Positions 29,526 through 41,649 are shown, counted from the stretch's first letter. The stretch: DNA of 64,000 nucleotides from Streptomonospora sp. PA3 (GCF_009728995.1 NZ_VTZW01000010.1:344516-408515); one strand, 5' to 3'. Numbers and translations: made by a program. Notes: generated by a model from the sequence alone, not told the origin.

Positions 29526-30161
29526 ATGCCCAAGATCTCGGCGCCGACGATCGCGGCACACCGCGCCCAGACCCGCGAGCGCATCCTGGAGGCGGTCGCG
29601 GCGCTCACGCGCGTCCAGGGCATCGACGAGATCTCCATGACCGATGTGGCGGCCGAGGCGGGAATCACCCGCACCGCGCTGTACAACTACTTCCCCGACA
29701 AGCCGGCGCTGCTGCTGGCCTTCACCGAGCAGGCCACCGCCGGCTTCGTCGACCGCTTCCGCAGCGACCTTCCGGCCGGCGCCGCGGCGGCCGAGCGGCT
29801 GGAGACCTTCATCCGGTTGCAGGTCGAGGCGCTGGCCGAGCACCCCCACCCCGCGGCCGCCGAGCTGGGGGCGAGTCTGGGCCCCGACGCCTACCAGGCC
29901 CTGGCCGAGCATGTCGCGCCGATGCACCGGCTGCTCACCGGAATCCTGCGCCAAGGGGTCGACGACGGCGAGTTCGCCGCCCTGCCGGTGGAGTCGACGG
30001 CCCGGCTGGTGCTGGCGATGCTCGGGGCGCAGCGGGTGCCGCTGCTGCGCGGCGAGACCACCCCCGAGGACGCCGGACGGCTGGTGGCCGTGTTCACCCT
30101 GCGCGCTCTGGGCGCCCGCGAGACCCCCGCCGGCGACACCGCGTCACCGCTGCTCACCTGA
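29526..30161 (+). CDS. TetR-family transcriptional regulator
   Basis: A 211-residue regulator. The N-terminal helix-turn-helix has RERILEAVAALTRVQGIDEISMTDVAAEAGITRTALYNYFPDKPALL (about 14-60). The remaining 150 residues form a helical ligand/dimer domain with no close identity. The ATG at 29526 (MPKISAPTI, a common start in this group) is chosen over one at 29517; neither has a strong ribosome site. It follows heme oxygenase by 109 bp on the same strand, so it may regulate that gene through the palindrome at 28630-28644. That link is inferred from proximity. Confidence 0.87.
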   Translation: MPKISAPTIAAHRAQTRERILEAVAALTRVQGIDEISMTDVAAEAGITRTALYNYFPDKPALLLAFTEQATAGFVDRFRSDLPAGAAAAERLETFIRLQVEALAEHPHPAAAELGASLGPDAYQALAEHVAPMHRLLTGILRQGVDDGEFAALPVESTARLVLAMLGAQRVPLLRGETTPEDAGRLVAVFTLRALGARETPAGDTASPLLT

Positions 30162-30276
30162 AGTGATACCGGCGCGACCGGAACCGGTCGCGGCCGTCCG
30201 CCCGCGCCGCGCCCGGCCGCGGGGTGCGGCACAATCGAACACCGGCCCAGCTTCCGCCCCCCTGGAGGTGCCCCCG

Positions 30277-30471
30277 GTGTCCCTGATGCTGATCCTGGCC
30301 GGCGCCGCCCTGGTCGCCGTCGCGATGTTCAACCGCGTGCCGCGGATCCAGGCAGGCGGCGCTCCCCAGCTGGTCCGCGCGCGGTTGACCGAGGCGGGCC
30401 GGGCCGCGCTCACCGCCGTGGGCGGCAGTGCGCTGATCATCGCCTTCTTCCTGGCGCTGTCCGGGATCTGA
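30277..30471 (+). CDS. Small hydrophobic membrane protein
   Basis: A 64-residue protein with two transmembrane helices (about 4-17, LILAGAALVAVAMF, and 44-62, ALTAVGGSALIIAFFLAL) separated by a short basic loop. The GTG start has GGAGG 8 bases upstream. I do not recognise the family. It sits alone between a TetR gene and a convergent exonuclease gene. Confidence 0.65.
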   Translation: MSLMLILAGAALVAVAMFNRVPRIQAGGAPQLVRARLTEAGRAALTAVGGSALIIAFFLALSGI

Positions 30472-30507
30472 GCTTCCCGCCGCCTCAGGCTCGGCCGCCC
30501 AGGAGGC

Positions 30508-31473
30508 TCAGGCCAGGCCCGAACGCACCCGGCGGGCCAGCAGGCGCACGGCGCTCGTGGCCGCCAGGGCCGAGGCGAGCGCCGCCGAGGCCGCCGCCGC
30601 GTCGAGCGCCGCGCTGCGGCACTCCGCGTCGCGCTCGGCCGCGGCGCGCTGCTGGGCGCTGAAGCTGCCGCCGCAGTCGCGCGGGTCCAGCTCCAGCGGC
30701 CGCCAGCGGTGCGGCCACACGGCCGGCGGGCGCTCGGGGTGACCGCGCAGCGCGGCTGCCGAGGGCGAGGCCGCATACGCGGTCCGCGGCTTCCAGCCGC
30801 CCTGATCCGGCTCGCCCGAATCGAACTCGACCGGATCCGGTCCGGTGTAGCGCAGCGTTCCGGGGGCGTTGGCCAGCAGCTCGGTCAGCAGCTGGGCGCA
30901 CGCGCGGGCGTCGCCCAGCGCGGTGTGCTGGCCGGTGGGCCAGTGCCCGCTGAGCGTGTGGCAGGCGCGCGGCAGCGAGTAGCGGGGCAGGTCCAGCTGG
31001 GAGCGCAGCGCCAGCAGCGTGCACAGCCCCGGCAGGCCGCCCGGCAGGCCGGCGGGCAGCAGCTCCGAGGCCAGGAAGCGGCCCTCGAAGCCGAGCTTGT
31101 GGCCGACCACCACCGCGCCCGAGAAGAGGCCGGTGAGCACGCCCACCAGCTCGGCGGCCTTGGGCGCGCCGACGACATCGCCCGCGGCGATGCCGTGGAA
31201 CTCCTGGCCGGCGACCGGGACGCCGGGGTCGACCAGGGTGGTGAACTCGCGCAGCAGCGTGCCGTCGCCCCGCATCCGCACCACCGCGATCTCGCAGATC
31301 CGGGCGCCCTCCCCGGGGTAGAGTCCCGTCGTCTCCACGTCCACCACGGCGTAGTCGAGCTCGCGGGCGCTGCGGGCCGCGCCGCGGCGGCGGGTCAGGG
31401 CCCCCATACGGACCACCCGCCCGGCGTCGGGTTCGGCGTCCAGCACCGGCGTCCCTCCCCGTCCGATCGTCAT
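30508..31473 (-). CDS. DEDDh 3'-5' exonuclease domain protein (DnaQ-like)
   Basis: A 321-residue protein with a DnaQ-type exonuclease domain in residues about 38-215. Exo I is VVDVETTGLYPGEGA (Asp and Glu). Exo II is VVVGHKLGFEGRFL, where the usual Asp is Glu, a variant I believe occurs in actinobacterial relatives. Exo III is GQHTALGDARACAQLL with the His-Asp pair. The last 100 residues are Ala-rich and of unknown role. It may act in DNA repair or RNA turnover. The ATG at 31473 follows GGGGGTG. Confidence 0.82.
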   Translation of the reverse strand: MTIGRGGTPVLDAEPDAGRVVRMGALTRRRGAARSARELDYAVVDVETTGLYPGEGARICEIAVVRMRGDGTLLREFTTLVDPGVPVAGQEFHGIAAGDVVGAPKAAELVGVLTGLFSGAVVVGHKLGFEGRFLASELLPAGLPGGLPGLCTLLALRSQLDLPRYSLPRACHTLSGHWPTGQHTALGDARACAQLLTELLANAPGTLRYTGPDPVEFDSGEPDQGGWKPRTAYAASPSAAALRGHPERPPAVWPHRWRPLELDPRDCGGSFSAQQRAAAERDAECRSAALDAAAASAALASALAATSAVRLLARRVRSGLA

Positions 31474-31620
31474 CGCGGCACCCCCGCGGGGCCGACACTA
31501 CGACACGCGGGGGAAGACCGGCGCCTCCGGCCGCGTTGCACCACCGGCCCCGCCCGCACGACCGCGGGCCCGCGCCCCCGCACGAGAGAGTTACGCAGAG
31601 CCCCCGACCGAGGAGTGCCC

Positions 31621-32607
31621 ATGCCCGAGAGTCCGCAGCCGCCGCAGTACGTCCCGCTGGTCGAGGTGGTCCGGTCGGGATTTTGCGAGGGGACGCACTT
31701 CGGCACGGCCGTGGGGCTCACATCCGAGGGTGAGATCGGCTACCGGCGCGGCGACGCGGCCGCCCCGATGCTGCCGCGGTCGGCCGCCAAGCCGTTCCAG
31801 GCGGCGGCCGCGCTGCGCGGCGGCGCCCGCCTGCAGCCGGCGCAGATCGCGATCGCCGCGGGCAGCCACAGCGGCGAGCTGCGCCACGTCGAAGCGGTGG
31901 TCGAGATGCTGGCGGAGGCAGGGCTGGACTCCGACGACCTGGGCTGCCCGCCCGACTGGCCGCTGGACCGGGCCGAGCGCGACCGGCTGCTGAAGGCGGG
32001 CGGCTCGCCCGCGCCGCTGCTGATGAACTGCTCGGGCAAGCACGCGGCCATGCTCGCCGCCTGTGTCGCACAGGGCTGGAGCACTACCGACTACCTCGAT
32101 CCCCGCCACCGCGTGCAGCAGCTCGTCCGCCGGGAGGTCGAGGAGATGTGCGGCGAGCGGATCTCCCACACCACCGTGGACGGCTGCGGCGCACCCCAGC
32201 TCGCGGTCTCGCTGCTGGGCCTGGCCCGCGGCCTGCACGCGATGGTGCGGGCCGAGGACGCCTCGCCCGAGGCCGCCGTGCTGCGAGCCATGCGGGACTG
32301 CCCCGAATACGTCGCGGGCGAGGGGCGCACCGACACCGTGCTGATGCGGCGGCTGCCCGGGTCGGTGGCCAAGATGGGCGCCGAGGGAGTGCTGGTCGTG
32401 GCCGCGCCCGGCGGCGAGGTCGCCGCGGTGAAGCTGAGCGACGGCGACCCGCTGTTCCGGGCGCGCACCATGGCCGCACTGGAGGCGCTGGAGGCTCTCG
32501 GCGTGGACGTCGAGCCGGTGCGCGACGTGGGAGCGGCCGAGGTCCGCGGCGGCGGCGCACCCGTCGGCGCGCTGCGGCCGGTCCCCGCCGGGGCATCCGT
32601 CCGCTGA
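31621..32607 (+). CDS. Asparaginase family protein (Asparaginase_II, PF06089 type)
   Basis: A 328-residue protein matching the actinobacterial asparaginase-II family, which is unrelated in motif to the classical AnsA/AnsB enzymes. Landmarks are PLVEVVRSGFCEGTHFGTAV at the N terminus, PRSAAKPFQAAAALRGGA, AAGSHSGE, LLMNCSGKHAAMLA and TTVDGCGAPQLAVSL, containing conserved Ser, Lys and Thr residues. It should hydrolyse L-asparagine to aspartate and ammonia in the cytoplasm. The ATG at 31621 follows CGAGGAG. It is a single-gene unit. Confidence 0.88.
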   Translation: MPESPQPPQYVPLVEVVRSGFCEGTHFGTAVGLTSEGEIGYRRGDAAAPMLPRSAAKPFQAAAALRGGARLQPAQIAIAAGSHSGELRHVEAVVEMLAEAGLDSDDLGCPPDWPLDRAERDRLLKAGGSPAPLLMNCSGKHAAMLAACVAQGWSTTDYLDPRHRVQQLVRREVEEMCGERISHTTVDGCGAPQLAVSLLGLARGLHAMVRAEDASPEAAVLRAMRDCPEYVAGEGRTDTVLMRRLPGSVAKMGAEGVLVVAAPGGEVAAVKLSDGDPLFRARTMAALEALEALGVDVEPVRDVGAAEVRGGGAPVGALRPVPAGASVR

Positions 32608-32827
32608 GCCCGCCGGCCGCCGGCGCGGGGCCGGGGCGCTCGCCCACCGCGGTGGCGGCCGACCGATCACCGCTCCAGCGGGGGCTGTGGACGCCCGCGG
32701 CGGAATCGCGGCGGGCCGGGCTACGTTTCCAGCAGACGAGGGTCGCGGCGCGCGGCCCGGGTCGGGTACCCGGGCGCGGCGTCCGACACGTTCGACCTGT
32801 TCGACCTCCATCGACGAAGGGCGGCAC

Positions 32828-34036
32828 ATGCGCGACATCGCGATCGCCGGGGCGGGGATGGCCGGTCTGCACGCGGCCGAGTCCCTGCGCGAGGCCGGGT
32901 TCGACGGCCGCATCACGCTGATCGGCGAGGAGGGGCACCGCCCCTACTCCCGCCCGCCGCTGTCGAAGGAGTTCCTGACGGGCAAGGGCGCGCCCGCCGG
33001 CCTCGATCTGCGCGAGGACGCCGCCTTCGGCGCCCTGGACCTCGACTGGCGCCTGGGCCGGCGCGCCCGGCGGCTGCGCCCGCGCGAACGCGCGATCGAG
33101 CTCGACGACGGCTCCGCGGTCACCGCCGACGGCGTCGTCATCGCCACCGGGTCCCGCGCCCGCCGCCCCGGCACCGCTCTGCCCGGCGTGCACGCCCTGC
33201 GGACGGTCGAGGACGCCGAGGCGGTGCGCGACGCCTTCAAGGCCCACGACCGCGTCGTCGTCGTGGGAGCCGGATTCATCGGCGCCGAGATCGCCTCCAG
33301 CGCACGCACGGCAGGGCTGGAGGTGGTGCTGATCGAGGCAGCACCCACTCCGCTGACCCGTGTCGTGGACCCCCGCATCGGCAGCGTCCTCACCGAGCTG
33401 CACCGCGACAACGGCGTGGACGTGCGGCTGGGCTCAGGCGTCACCGGCTTCGAGGGCCGCGGGCGGGTCGAGCGGGTGCGGCTCGACGACGGCAGCGCGG
33501 TCGAGGCGCCCCTGGTGGTGGCCGGCCTGGGAGCCCTGCCCAACACCGAGTGGCTTGAGGGCTCGGGCGTCGAGGTCGCCGCCGGGACCGGCGGGGTGCT
33601 CTGCGACGAGTACTGCCGGACCGCGCTGCCCGGCGTGTATGCGGCCGGCGACATCGCGGCCTGGCCGCATCCGCGCTACGGCGGCCGGATGCGCCTGGAG
33701 CACTGGACCAACGCCGGCGAGCAGGCGGCGGCCGCGGTGGGCAACCTGCTGGCGGGCGAGGGCGCCGGCACTCCCTACACACCGGTCCCCTACTTCTGGT
33801 CCGACCAGTACGGCATGAAGATCCAGCTGCTGGGGCAGGCGGCGCCGGCCGACACCGCCGAGATCGTGCACGGGTCGGCCGAGGACCGCAAGTTCGTCGC
33901 GTTCCTCGGCCGCGCCGGGATGCTGGTCGGTGTGCTGGGGCTGCGCTCCACGCCCAAGGTGATGCGCTACCGCCGGCTGCTCAGCGAGCCCACCACCTGG
34001 CAGGACGCGCTGGCCGAGGTCAGCCCTCGATCCTGA
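32828..34036 (+). CDS. FAD-dependent ferredoxin/rubredoxin reductase
   Basis: A 402-residue flavoprotein of the putidaredoxin-reductase type. The FAD motif IAIAGAGMAGLHAAESL starts at residue 4, RPYSRPPLSKEFL follows, and the NAD motif VVVVGAGFIGAEIASSA is near 140-156. The second FAD contact is GVYAAGDIAAWPHP. It would pass electrons from NAD(P)H to a small iron-sulfur protein. The ferredoxin gene next to it runs on the opposite strand, and the two overlap by 17 bp at their 3' ends. No cytochrome P450 gene is present in the window. Confidence 0.92.
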   Translation: MRDIAIAGAGMAGLHAAESLREAGFDGRITLIGEEGHRPYSRPPLSKEFLTGKGAPAGLDLREDAAFGALDLDWRLGRRARRLRPRERAIELDDGSAVTADGVVIATGSRARRPGTALPGVHALRTVEDAEAVRDAFKAHDRVVVVGAGFIGAEIASSARTAGLEVVLIEAAPTPLTRVVDPRIGSVLTELHRDNGVDVRLGSGVTGFEGRGRVERVRLDDGSAVEAPLVVAGLGALPNTEWLEGSGVEVAAGTGGVLCDEYCRTALPGVYAAGDIAAWPHPRYGGRMRLEHWTNAGEQAAAAVGNLLAGEGAGTPYTPVPYFWSDQYGMKIQLLGQAAPADTAEIVHGSAEDRKFVAFLGRAGMLVGVLGLRSTPKVMRYRRLLSEPTTWQDALAEVSPRS

Positions 34037-34211
34037 TGGCCTGCTTGGGGCACATGCGGGCGGCCTCCTCGACCTCGGCCCGCAGGTCTTCGGGGGGCTC
34101 CTCCTGCAGGACGTAGAGGAAGTCGTCCTCGCGTACCTCGAAGACCTCCGGCACCACGCCCATGCACACCGCGTTGCTCTCGCACAGGTCGAAGTCGACG
34201 TTGACCCGCAT
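34020..34211 (-). CDS. Ferredoxin, [3Fe-4S] type
   Basis: A 63-residue acidic ferredoxin with the Cys pattern C10-X5-C16 ... C54-P, typical of single-cluster [3Fe-4S] ferredoxins that serve cytochromes P450 in actinomycetes. The ATG has AGGAG nine bases upstream; a TAGGGT (34258-34253) is a plausible -10. The end overlaps the reductase gene tail to tail. Together they form an electron-transfer pair whose final acceptor is not encoded nearby; heme oxygenase upstream is one candidate. Confidence 0.93.
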   Translation of the reverse strand: MRVNVDFDLCESNAVCMGVVPEVFEVREDDFLYVLQEEPPEDLRAEVEEAARMCPKQAIRIEG

Positions 34212-34263
34212 GGTTCTCCTCGCTCTGCGATCCTCGGCCGCTGTCCCGTCCGACCCTAGCGCC

Positions 34264-34305
34264 GCCTCCGGCGGGCCGTCGTGCCCCGGACGGCCCGCCG
34301 GAGGC
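34264..34305 (-). terminator. Strong hairpin terminator downstream of proline iminopeptidase
   Basis: A perfect 17-bp stem (34264-34280 pairing with 34289-34305) with an 8-base loop lies 39 bp past the stop codon of the iminopeptidase gene on the minus strand. It stands just upstream of the ferredoxin promoter and would insulate it. There is no U tract. Confidence 0.78.
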
Positions 34306-34343
34306 GGGATCCGCCGCCTTCGCGCGCCGGGCCGGGCCGCGGC

Positions 34344-35797
<1,454 letters not shown>

Positions 35798-36853
35798 ATG
35801 CCCAACACCAACGACACGCGCGTCGCCAGCTACCAGCCGCTGATCGCGCCGCAGGACCTCTTGGCCGAGCTCCCGATGGGTCCCGAGCGCGCGGGACTGG
35901 TCGAGGACGCCCGCACCGAGGTCAAGCGGGTGCTCGACGGCGCCGACGACCGCCTGCTGGTGATCGTGGGCCCCTGCTCGGTGCACGACCCGGACGCGGC
36001 CCTGGACTACGCCGAGCGGCTCAAGGCGCTGACGCCGTCGCTGCGCGAGGACCTGTGCCTGGTCATGCGCGTCTACTTCGAGAAGCCCCGCACCACGCTG
36101 GGCTGGAAGGGGCTCATCAACGACCCGGGCCTCGACGAGAGCTACGACGTGCACCGCGGCCTGCGCACGGCTCGCAAGCTGCTGCTGGACATCGGCTCCA
36201 TCGGGGTGCCGGCGGGCACGGAGTTCCTCGACCCCATCACGCCGCAGTACATCGCCGACGCGGTCGCCTGGGGCGCGATCGGCGCCCGCACCACCGAGAG
36301 CCAGGTGCACCGCCAGCTCGGCAGCGGCCTGAGCATGCCCGTGGGCTTCAAGAACGGCACCGACGGCGACGTGCAGGTGGCCGTGGACGCCTGCGGCGCC
36401 TCGGCGGCCTCGCACACCTTCTTCGGCGTCGACCCCTCGGGCGCGGGATCCGTCGTGGTGACGGCGGGCAACCCCGACTGCCACGTCATCCTGCGCGGCG
36501 GGCGCAGCGGGCCCAACTACGAAGCCGCGAGCGTCGCCTCGGCGCTGGATGTCGTGGAGGGCTCGGGGCTGCCGCGGCGGCTGATGATCGACGCCAGCCA
36601 CGCCAACAGCGGCAAGGACCACACCCGCCAGCCCGCCGTCGCCGAGGCGATCGCCGCCCAGGTCGCCGACGGCCAGCGGGGCGTCATCGGCGTGATGCTG
36701 GAGAGCTTCATCGAGGAGGGCGCCCAGCACCTCGGCGACCCGGCGAACCTGGTCTACGGGCGCTCGATCACCGACAAGTGCATGAGCTGGTCCACCACCG
36801 AGGACGTCCTGGGCGGGCTGGCCGAGGCGGTGCGCAAGCGCCGCTCGGCGTGA
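35798..36853 (+). CDS. aroG: 3-deoxy-7-phosphoheptulonate synthase, class I (AroG-like)
   Basis: A 351-residue enzyme for the first step of aromatic amino acid synthesis: phosphoenolpyruvate plus erythrose-4-phosphate gives DAHP. Class I motifs are LLVIVGPCSVHDPDAALDYA, MRVYFEKPRTTLGWKGLINDP, AWGAIGARTTESQ, GFKNGTDG and MIDASHANSGKDH, supplying the metal and substrate ligands. Many actinobacteria use only the class II enzyme, so a class I copy is notable; feedback by Phe or Tyr is expected. The ATG at 35798 is chosen from the family start; AGAGGGA lies a little far upstream. Confidence 0.95.
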   Translation: MPNTNDTRVASYQPLIAPQDLLAELPMGPERAGLVEDARTEVKRVLDGADDRLLVIVGPCSVHDPDAALDYAERLKALTPSLREDLCLVMRVYFEKPRTTLGWKGLINDPGLDESYDVHRGLRTARKLLLDIGSIGVPAGTEFLDPITPQYIADAVAWGAIGARTTESQVHRQLGSGLSMPVGFKNGTDGDVQVAVDACGASAASHTFFGVDPSGAGSVVVTAGNPDCHVILRGGRSGPNYEAASVASALDVVEGSGLPRRLMIDASHANSGKDHTRQPAVAEAIAAQVADGQRGVIGVMLESFIEEGAQHLGDPANLVYGRSITDKCMSWSTTEDVLGGLAEAVRKRRSA

Positions 36854-36949
36854 TCCCGCGTCTTCCCCGGTCACAGCGCCGGTGGCAGCGCTTTGCATGC
36901 CCTTGTCTGTTCGCGCGAAGCCCCCGCTGTTAGCCTGGAAACGGTCGCT

Positions 36950-37142
36950 GAATCCGTACGGGAGAGAGTCCGTGCAGCCGGTACGGGCCGCCGAAGGAGC
37001 AATTCCTCCCCAGAGAACCTCTCAGGCGCGCCGGACCGTACGGTCGAGACCACTCTGGAAAGCAGGGGCCCGGGGCCCCTCGCCGAAGGTGCAAGCCGCG
37101 GCTGCGCGGCGAAGCTCTCAGGCACCATGACAGAGGGGGAGG
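36950..37142 (+). ncRNA. Tandem glycine riboswitch (gcvT motif)
   Basis: Two consecutive glycine aptamers precede gcvT. The first closes with CCGTACGG at 36954-36961 pairing with 37036-37043 and contains GGGAGAGAGTCC, GCCGAAGGAGCAA and CCTCTCAGGC. The second has GAGACCACTCTGGAAAGC, GCCGAAGGTGCAAGCC, GCTCTCAGGCACCATGACAG and GGGGGAGGATGG. These are the hallmark sequences of the glycine riboswitch, and the tandem arrangement is the classical form. Glycine binding should raise expression of the cleavage operon downstream. Confidence 0.95.
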
Positions 37143-37184
37143 ATGGCAACGGCTGTCACGAAACGACGTCCATCCTCTCGGGAG
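37137..37184 (+). promoter_or_regulatory. Riboswitch expression platform: hairpin abutting the gcvT ribosome site
   Basis: GAGGATGG (37139-37146) pairs with CCATCCTC (37170-37177), extendable by a G-U and a C-G pair. The stem ends directly against GGGAG (37180-37184), the ribosome site of gcvT. The left arm also belongs to the closing part of aptamer 2, so ligand binding and hairpin formation are likely exclusive, pointing to translational control. No U-rich terminator tail is present. Confidence 0.6.
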
Positions 37185-37189
37185 TGAGC

Positions 37190-38311
<1,122 letters not shown>

Positions 38312-38477
38312 CTCCCCCGGCAGCCGGAACCGCGCATACCGCGTGCGGGCCCGCAGGCCGAGGCGGCAGAATTCGACGAGGTGGAACCGCCGGCGGTCCA
38401 CACGCCGAACAGGTCGGGCGGCCGCGCGCGACGGCGCCCGCCGTACCCGGACAACGACGACCTCCTGGAGAGTTGAA

Positions 38478-38858
38478 TTGAGCGTTCCCGCGGAGCTGAA
38501 CTACACGAGCGAGCACGAGTGGGTGGCGATCAGCGACGGTGTCGCAACGGTGGGCATTACCGCCTTCGCCGCCGAGGCGCTCGGCGACATCGTCTACGTC
38601 GAACCGCCGGAGACGGGCACCACCGTCGCCGTCGGCGAGACCTGCGGGGAGGTGGAGTCCACCAAGTCCGTCAGCGACCTGTACTCGCCCGTGAACGGCG
38701 AGGTCGTCGACGTCAACCAGGCGGCGGTGGACAACCCCGAGGTCATCGGGACCGATCCCTACGGCCAGGGGTGGCTCTTCAAGGTGGAGGTCACCGAGGA
38801 ACCGTCCGAGCTGCTCAGCCCTGAGCAGTACACGCAGTTGACCGAAGGCGAAGGTTAA
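38478..38858 (+). CDS. gcvH: Glycine cleavage system H protein
   Basis: A 126-residue lipoyl carrier that shuttles the aminomethyl intermediate between the P, T and L proteins. The lipoylated Lys63 is in [20 protein letters not shown], and the N terminus [15 protein letters not shown] is the standard one. The start must be TTG at 38478, five bases after GGAGAG: no ATG or GTG fits the family N terminus. It lies 166 bp after gcvT and 4 bp before glyA, within the riboswitch-controlled operon. Confidence 0.95.
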   Translation: MSVPAELNYTSEHEWVAISDGVATVGITAFAAEALGDIVYVEPPETGTTVAVGETCGEVESTKSVSDLYSPVNGEVVDVNQAAVDNPEVIGTDPYGQGWLFKVEVTEEPSELLSPEQYTQLTEGEG

Positions 38859-38862
38859 TCAC

Positions 38863-40134
38863 ATGCCCTCTCAGCGGAATCTGCTCGATCAGACCCTCGA
38901 CCAGCTCGACCCGGAGGTCGCCGCCGCCGTCCAGGCCGAGCTGAACCGGCAGCGCGACACCCTGGAGATGATCGCCTCGGAGAACTTCGCTCCGCAGGCG
39001 GTGCTGGAGGCCCAGGGCACGGTCCTGACCAACAAGTACGCCGAGGGCTACCCCGGCAAGCGGTACTACGGGGGCTGCGAGCACGTCGACGTCGTCGAGC
39101 AGCTGGCGATCGACCGGGCCAAGGAGCTGTTCGGCGCCGAGCACGCCAACGTCCAGCCGCACTCGGGCGCGCAGGCCAACACGGCCGTGTACTTCTCGCT
39201 GCTCAAGCCGGGCGACACCATCCTGGGCCTGGATCTGGCGCACGGCGGCCACCTGACCCACGGCATGAAGCTGAACTACTCCGGCAAGATCCTCAACGCG
39301 GTCGCCTACCATGTGCGCCCGGAGGACGGCACCGTCGACTACGACGAGGTCGAGGCGCTGGCCAGGGAGCACCGGCCGAAGATGATCGTCGCCGGGTGGT
39401 CGGCCTACCCGCGCCAGCTCGACTTCGCGCGGTTCCGCAAGATCGCCGACGACGTCGATGCGCTGTTCATGGTGGACATGGCGCACTTCGCCGGCCTGGT
39501 GGCGGCCGGGCTGCACCCCAGCCCGGTGCCCCACGCCGACGTGGTGACCACCACCACCCACAAGACGCTGGGCGGCCCCCGCGGCGGGCTCATCCTGAGC
39601 AAGGAGGAGTTCGGCAAGAAGATCAACTCCGCGGTGTTCCCCGGCATGCAGGGCGGCCCGCTGGAGCACGTCATCGCCGGCAAGGCCGTCGCGCTGAAGG
39701 TCGCCGCGGGCGAGGAGTTCGCCGACCGGCAGCGGCGCACCGTCTCCGGCGCCAAGATCCTGGCCGAGCGGCTGATGCGCGAGGACGCCGTGCAGTCCGG
39801 GGTGCGGGTGCTCAGCGGCGGCACCGACGTCCACCTGGTACTGGTCGACCTGGTCAACTCCGAGCTCAACGGCAAGGAGGCCGAGGACCGGCTGCACGAG
39901 ATCGGCATCACGGTCAACCGCAACGCGGTGCCGAACGACCCGCGGCCGCCCATGGTGACCTCCGGCCTGCGCATCGGCACCCCCGCGCTGGCCACGCGCG
40001 GGTTCGGCGACGAGGACTTCGCCGAGGTCTCCGACGTCATCGCCGAGGCGCTCAAGCCGGAGTACGACGCCGCGGCGCTGCGGGGCCGCGTCGAGGCGCT
40101 CGTACGCAAGAACCCGCTCTACCCGGAGCTGTAG
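38863..40134 (+). CDS. glyA: Serine hydroxymethyltransferase
   Basis: A 423-residue PLP enzyme that interconverts glycine and serine with methylene-tetrahydrofolate. Motifs are [32 protein letters not shown], the PLP Lys in [16 protein letters not shown] and [13 protein letters not shown]. It starts 4 bp after gcvH and is preceded by GAAGG inside the end of that gene. Placed after gcvT/gcvH it can fix the one-carbon unit from glycine cleavage onto a second glycine, giving serine for the deaminase downstream. Confidence 0.97.
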   Translation: MPSQRNLLDQTLDQLDPEVAAAVQAELNRQRDTLEMIASENFAPQAVLEAQGTVLTNKYAEGYPGKRYYGGCEHVDVVEQLAIDRAKELFGAEHANVQPHSGAQANTAVYFSLLKPGDTILGLDLAHGGHLTHGMKLNYSGKILNAVAYHVRPEDGTVDYDEVEALAREHRPKMIVAGWSAYPRQLDFARFRKIADDVDALFMVDMAHFAGLVAAGLHPSPVPHADVVTTTTHKTLGGPRGGLILSKEEFGKKINSAVFPGMQGGPLEHVIAGKAVALKVAAGEEFADRQRRTVSGAKILAERLMREDAVQSGVRVLSGGTDVHLVLVDLVNSELNGKEAEDRLHEIGITVNRNAVPNDPRPPMVTSGLRIGTPALATRGFGDEDFAEVSDVIAEALKPEYDAAALRGRVEALVRKNPLYPEL

Positions 40135-40196
40135 AGGGCAGGACCCTGCCCTCCTGGTGCGGCCGGGCCGCGCGTCGCGCTGGCGTCCGGCCGCAC
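40135..40196 (+). other. Two hairpins between glyA and sdaA
   Basis: AGGGCAG/CTGCCCT (40135-40141 and 40146-40152) begins right after the glyA stop, and GTGCGGCCGG/CCGGCCGCAC (40157-40166 and 40187-40196) follows. They could partly terminate or process the transcript so that sdaA is expressed at a different level. There is no U tract. Confidence 0.5.
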
Positions 40197-40239
40197 CGAA
40201 CACCAACATCGCTCCTGTGCCCGCTAAGGAGGGCAGGAC

Positions 40240-41649
40240 ATGGCAATCAGTGTTTTCGACCTGTTCACGATCGGGATCGGCCCGTCGAGCTCGCACACGG
40301 TCGGTCCGATGCGGGCGGCCCGCATGTTCGCGACCGGTCTGGGCGAGTCCGGGCTCCTGGAGAAGACCGCCGCCGTGCGCGCCGAGCTGTACGGCTCGCT
40401 GGCACTGACCGGAAAGGGCCACGGCAGCGACCGCGCGGTGATGCTGGGGCTGCTCGGCGAGACGCCCGAGGACGTCGACATCGACGCCGCTCCCGCGATG
40501 GTGGAGCGGGTGCGCACGCAGCACCGGCTGGCGCTGGGCGGCACGCACGAGGTCGACTTCGACCCCGAGGCGCAGCTGGACTTCCGCCGCAAGGAGACGC
40601 TGCCCGGCCACCCCAACGGGATGCGCTTCGCCGCCTTCGACGCCGAGGGGACCGAGCTGCGCTCGCGCACCTACTTCTCGGTGGGCGGGGGCTTCGTCGT
40701 CGACGAGGAGGCCGTGGGCGCCGACCGGATCACCTCCGACGACACCCCGCAGCCCTATCCGTTCGCGACCGCCGCCGAGCTGCTGGAGACCTGCCGCGAG
40801 ACGGGCATGTCCATCAGCTCGGTCACGCTCGCCAACGAGCGGGCGTTCGGCCGCACCGACGCCGAGATCCGCGAGGGCCTGCTGGAGATCTGGCGGGCGA
40901 TGCGCGAGTCGGTGCGCCGGGGCGTGACGACCGAGGGCACCCTGCCCGGCGGCCTCAAGGTCCCCCGCCGCGCGCACCGGCTCTACCGCCAGCTCGGCGG
41001 CCACTGCGACCCCGAGGGGCTGGCCGGGCCCGGCCGCGGCGACCCGGGCGACCCGATGCGCGGCACCGACTGGATCACGCTCTACGCCCTGGCGGTCAAC
41101 GAGGAGAACGCCGCCGGCGGCCGCGTGGTCACCGCCCCCACCAACGGCGCGGCGGGCATCGTCCCGGCCGTCCTGCACTACTACACCCACTTCACCCAGG
41201 GCGCGGGCGACGAGGGGGCGGTGCGCTTCCTGCTGACGGCCGGCGCGATCGGCATCCTCTACAAGCAGAACGCCTCGATCTCCGGCGCCGAGGTCGGCTG
41301 CCAGGGCGAGGTCGGCTCGGCGTCGTCCATGGCCGCCGCCGGCCTGGCCGAGGCCCTGGGCGCCACCCCGGCCCAGGTGGAGAACGCCGCCGAGATCGCG
41401 ATGGAGCACAACCTCGGCCTGACCTGCGACCCCATCGGCGGCCTGGTCCAGGTCCCCTGCATCGAGCGCAACGCCCTGGCCGCGGTCAAGGCGATCAGCG
41501 CCGCCCGCATCGCCCTGCGCGGCGACGGCAGCCACTTCGTGTCCCTGGACAAGGTCATCCGCACCATGCGCGACACCGGCCGCGACATGATGGACAAGTA
41601 CAAGGAGACCAGCAGGGGCGGGCTGGCGGTCAACGTGATCGAATGCTGA
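40240..41649 (+). CDS. sdaA: L-serine ammonia-lyase, iron-sulfur type
   Basis: A 469-residue one-chain L-serine dehydratase that converts serine to pyruvate and ammonia with a [4Fe-4S] cluster. The beta domain starts [24 protein letters not shown]. The alpha domain has [18 protein letters not shown], the cluster Cys in [29 protein letters not shown] and a final conserved Cys at the C-terminal end (VNVIEC), as in the family. AAGGAGGGCAGG precedes the ATG. It closes the riboswitch operon and drains the serine made by glyA. Confidence 0.96.
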   Translation: MAISVFDLFTIGIGPSSSHTVGPMRAARMFATGLGESGLLEKTAAVRAELYGSLALTGKGHGSDRAVMLGLLGETPEDVDIDAAPAMVERVRTQHRLALGGTHEVDFDPEAQLDFRRKETLPGHPNGMRFAAFDAEGTELRSRTYFSVGGGFVVDEEAVGADRITSDDTPQPYPFATAAELLETCRETGMSISSVTLANERAFGRTDAEIREGLLEIWRAMRESVRRGVTTEGTLPGGLKVPRRAHRLYRQLGGHCDPEGLAGPGRGDPGDPMRGTDWITLYALAVNEENAAGGRVVTAPTNGAAGIVPAVLHYYTHFTQGAGDEGAVRFLLTAGAIGILYKQNASISGAEVGCQGEVGSASSMAAAGLAEALGATPAQVENAAEIAMEHNLGLTCDPIGGLVQVPCIERNALAAVKAISAARIALRGDGSHFVSLDKVIRTMRDTGRDMMDKYKETSRGGLAVNVIEC

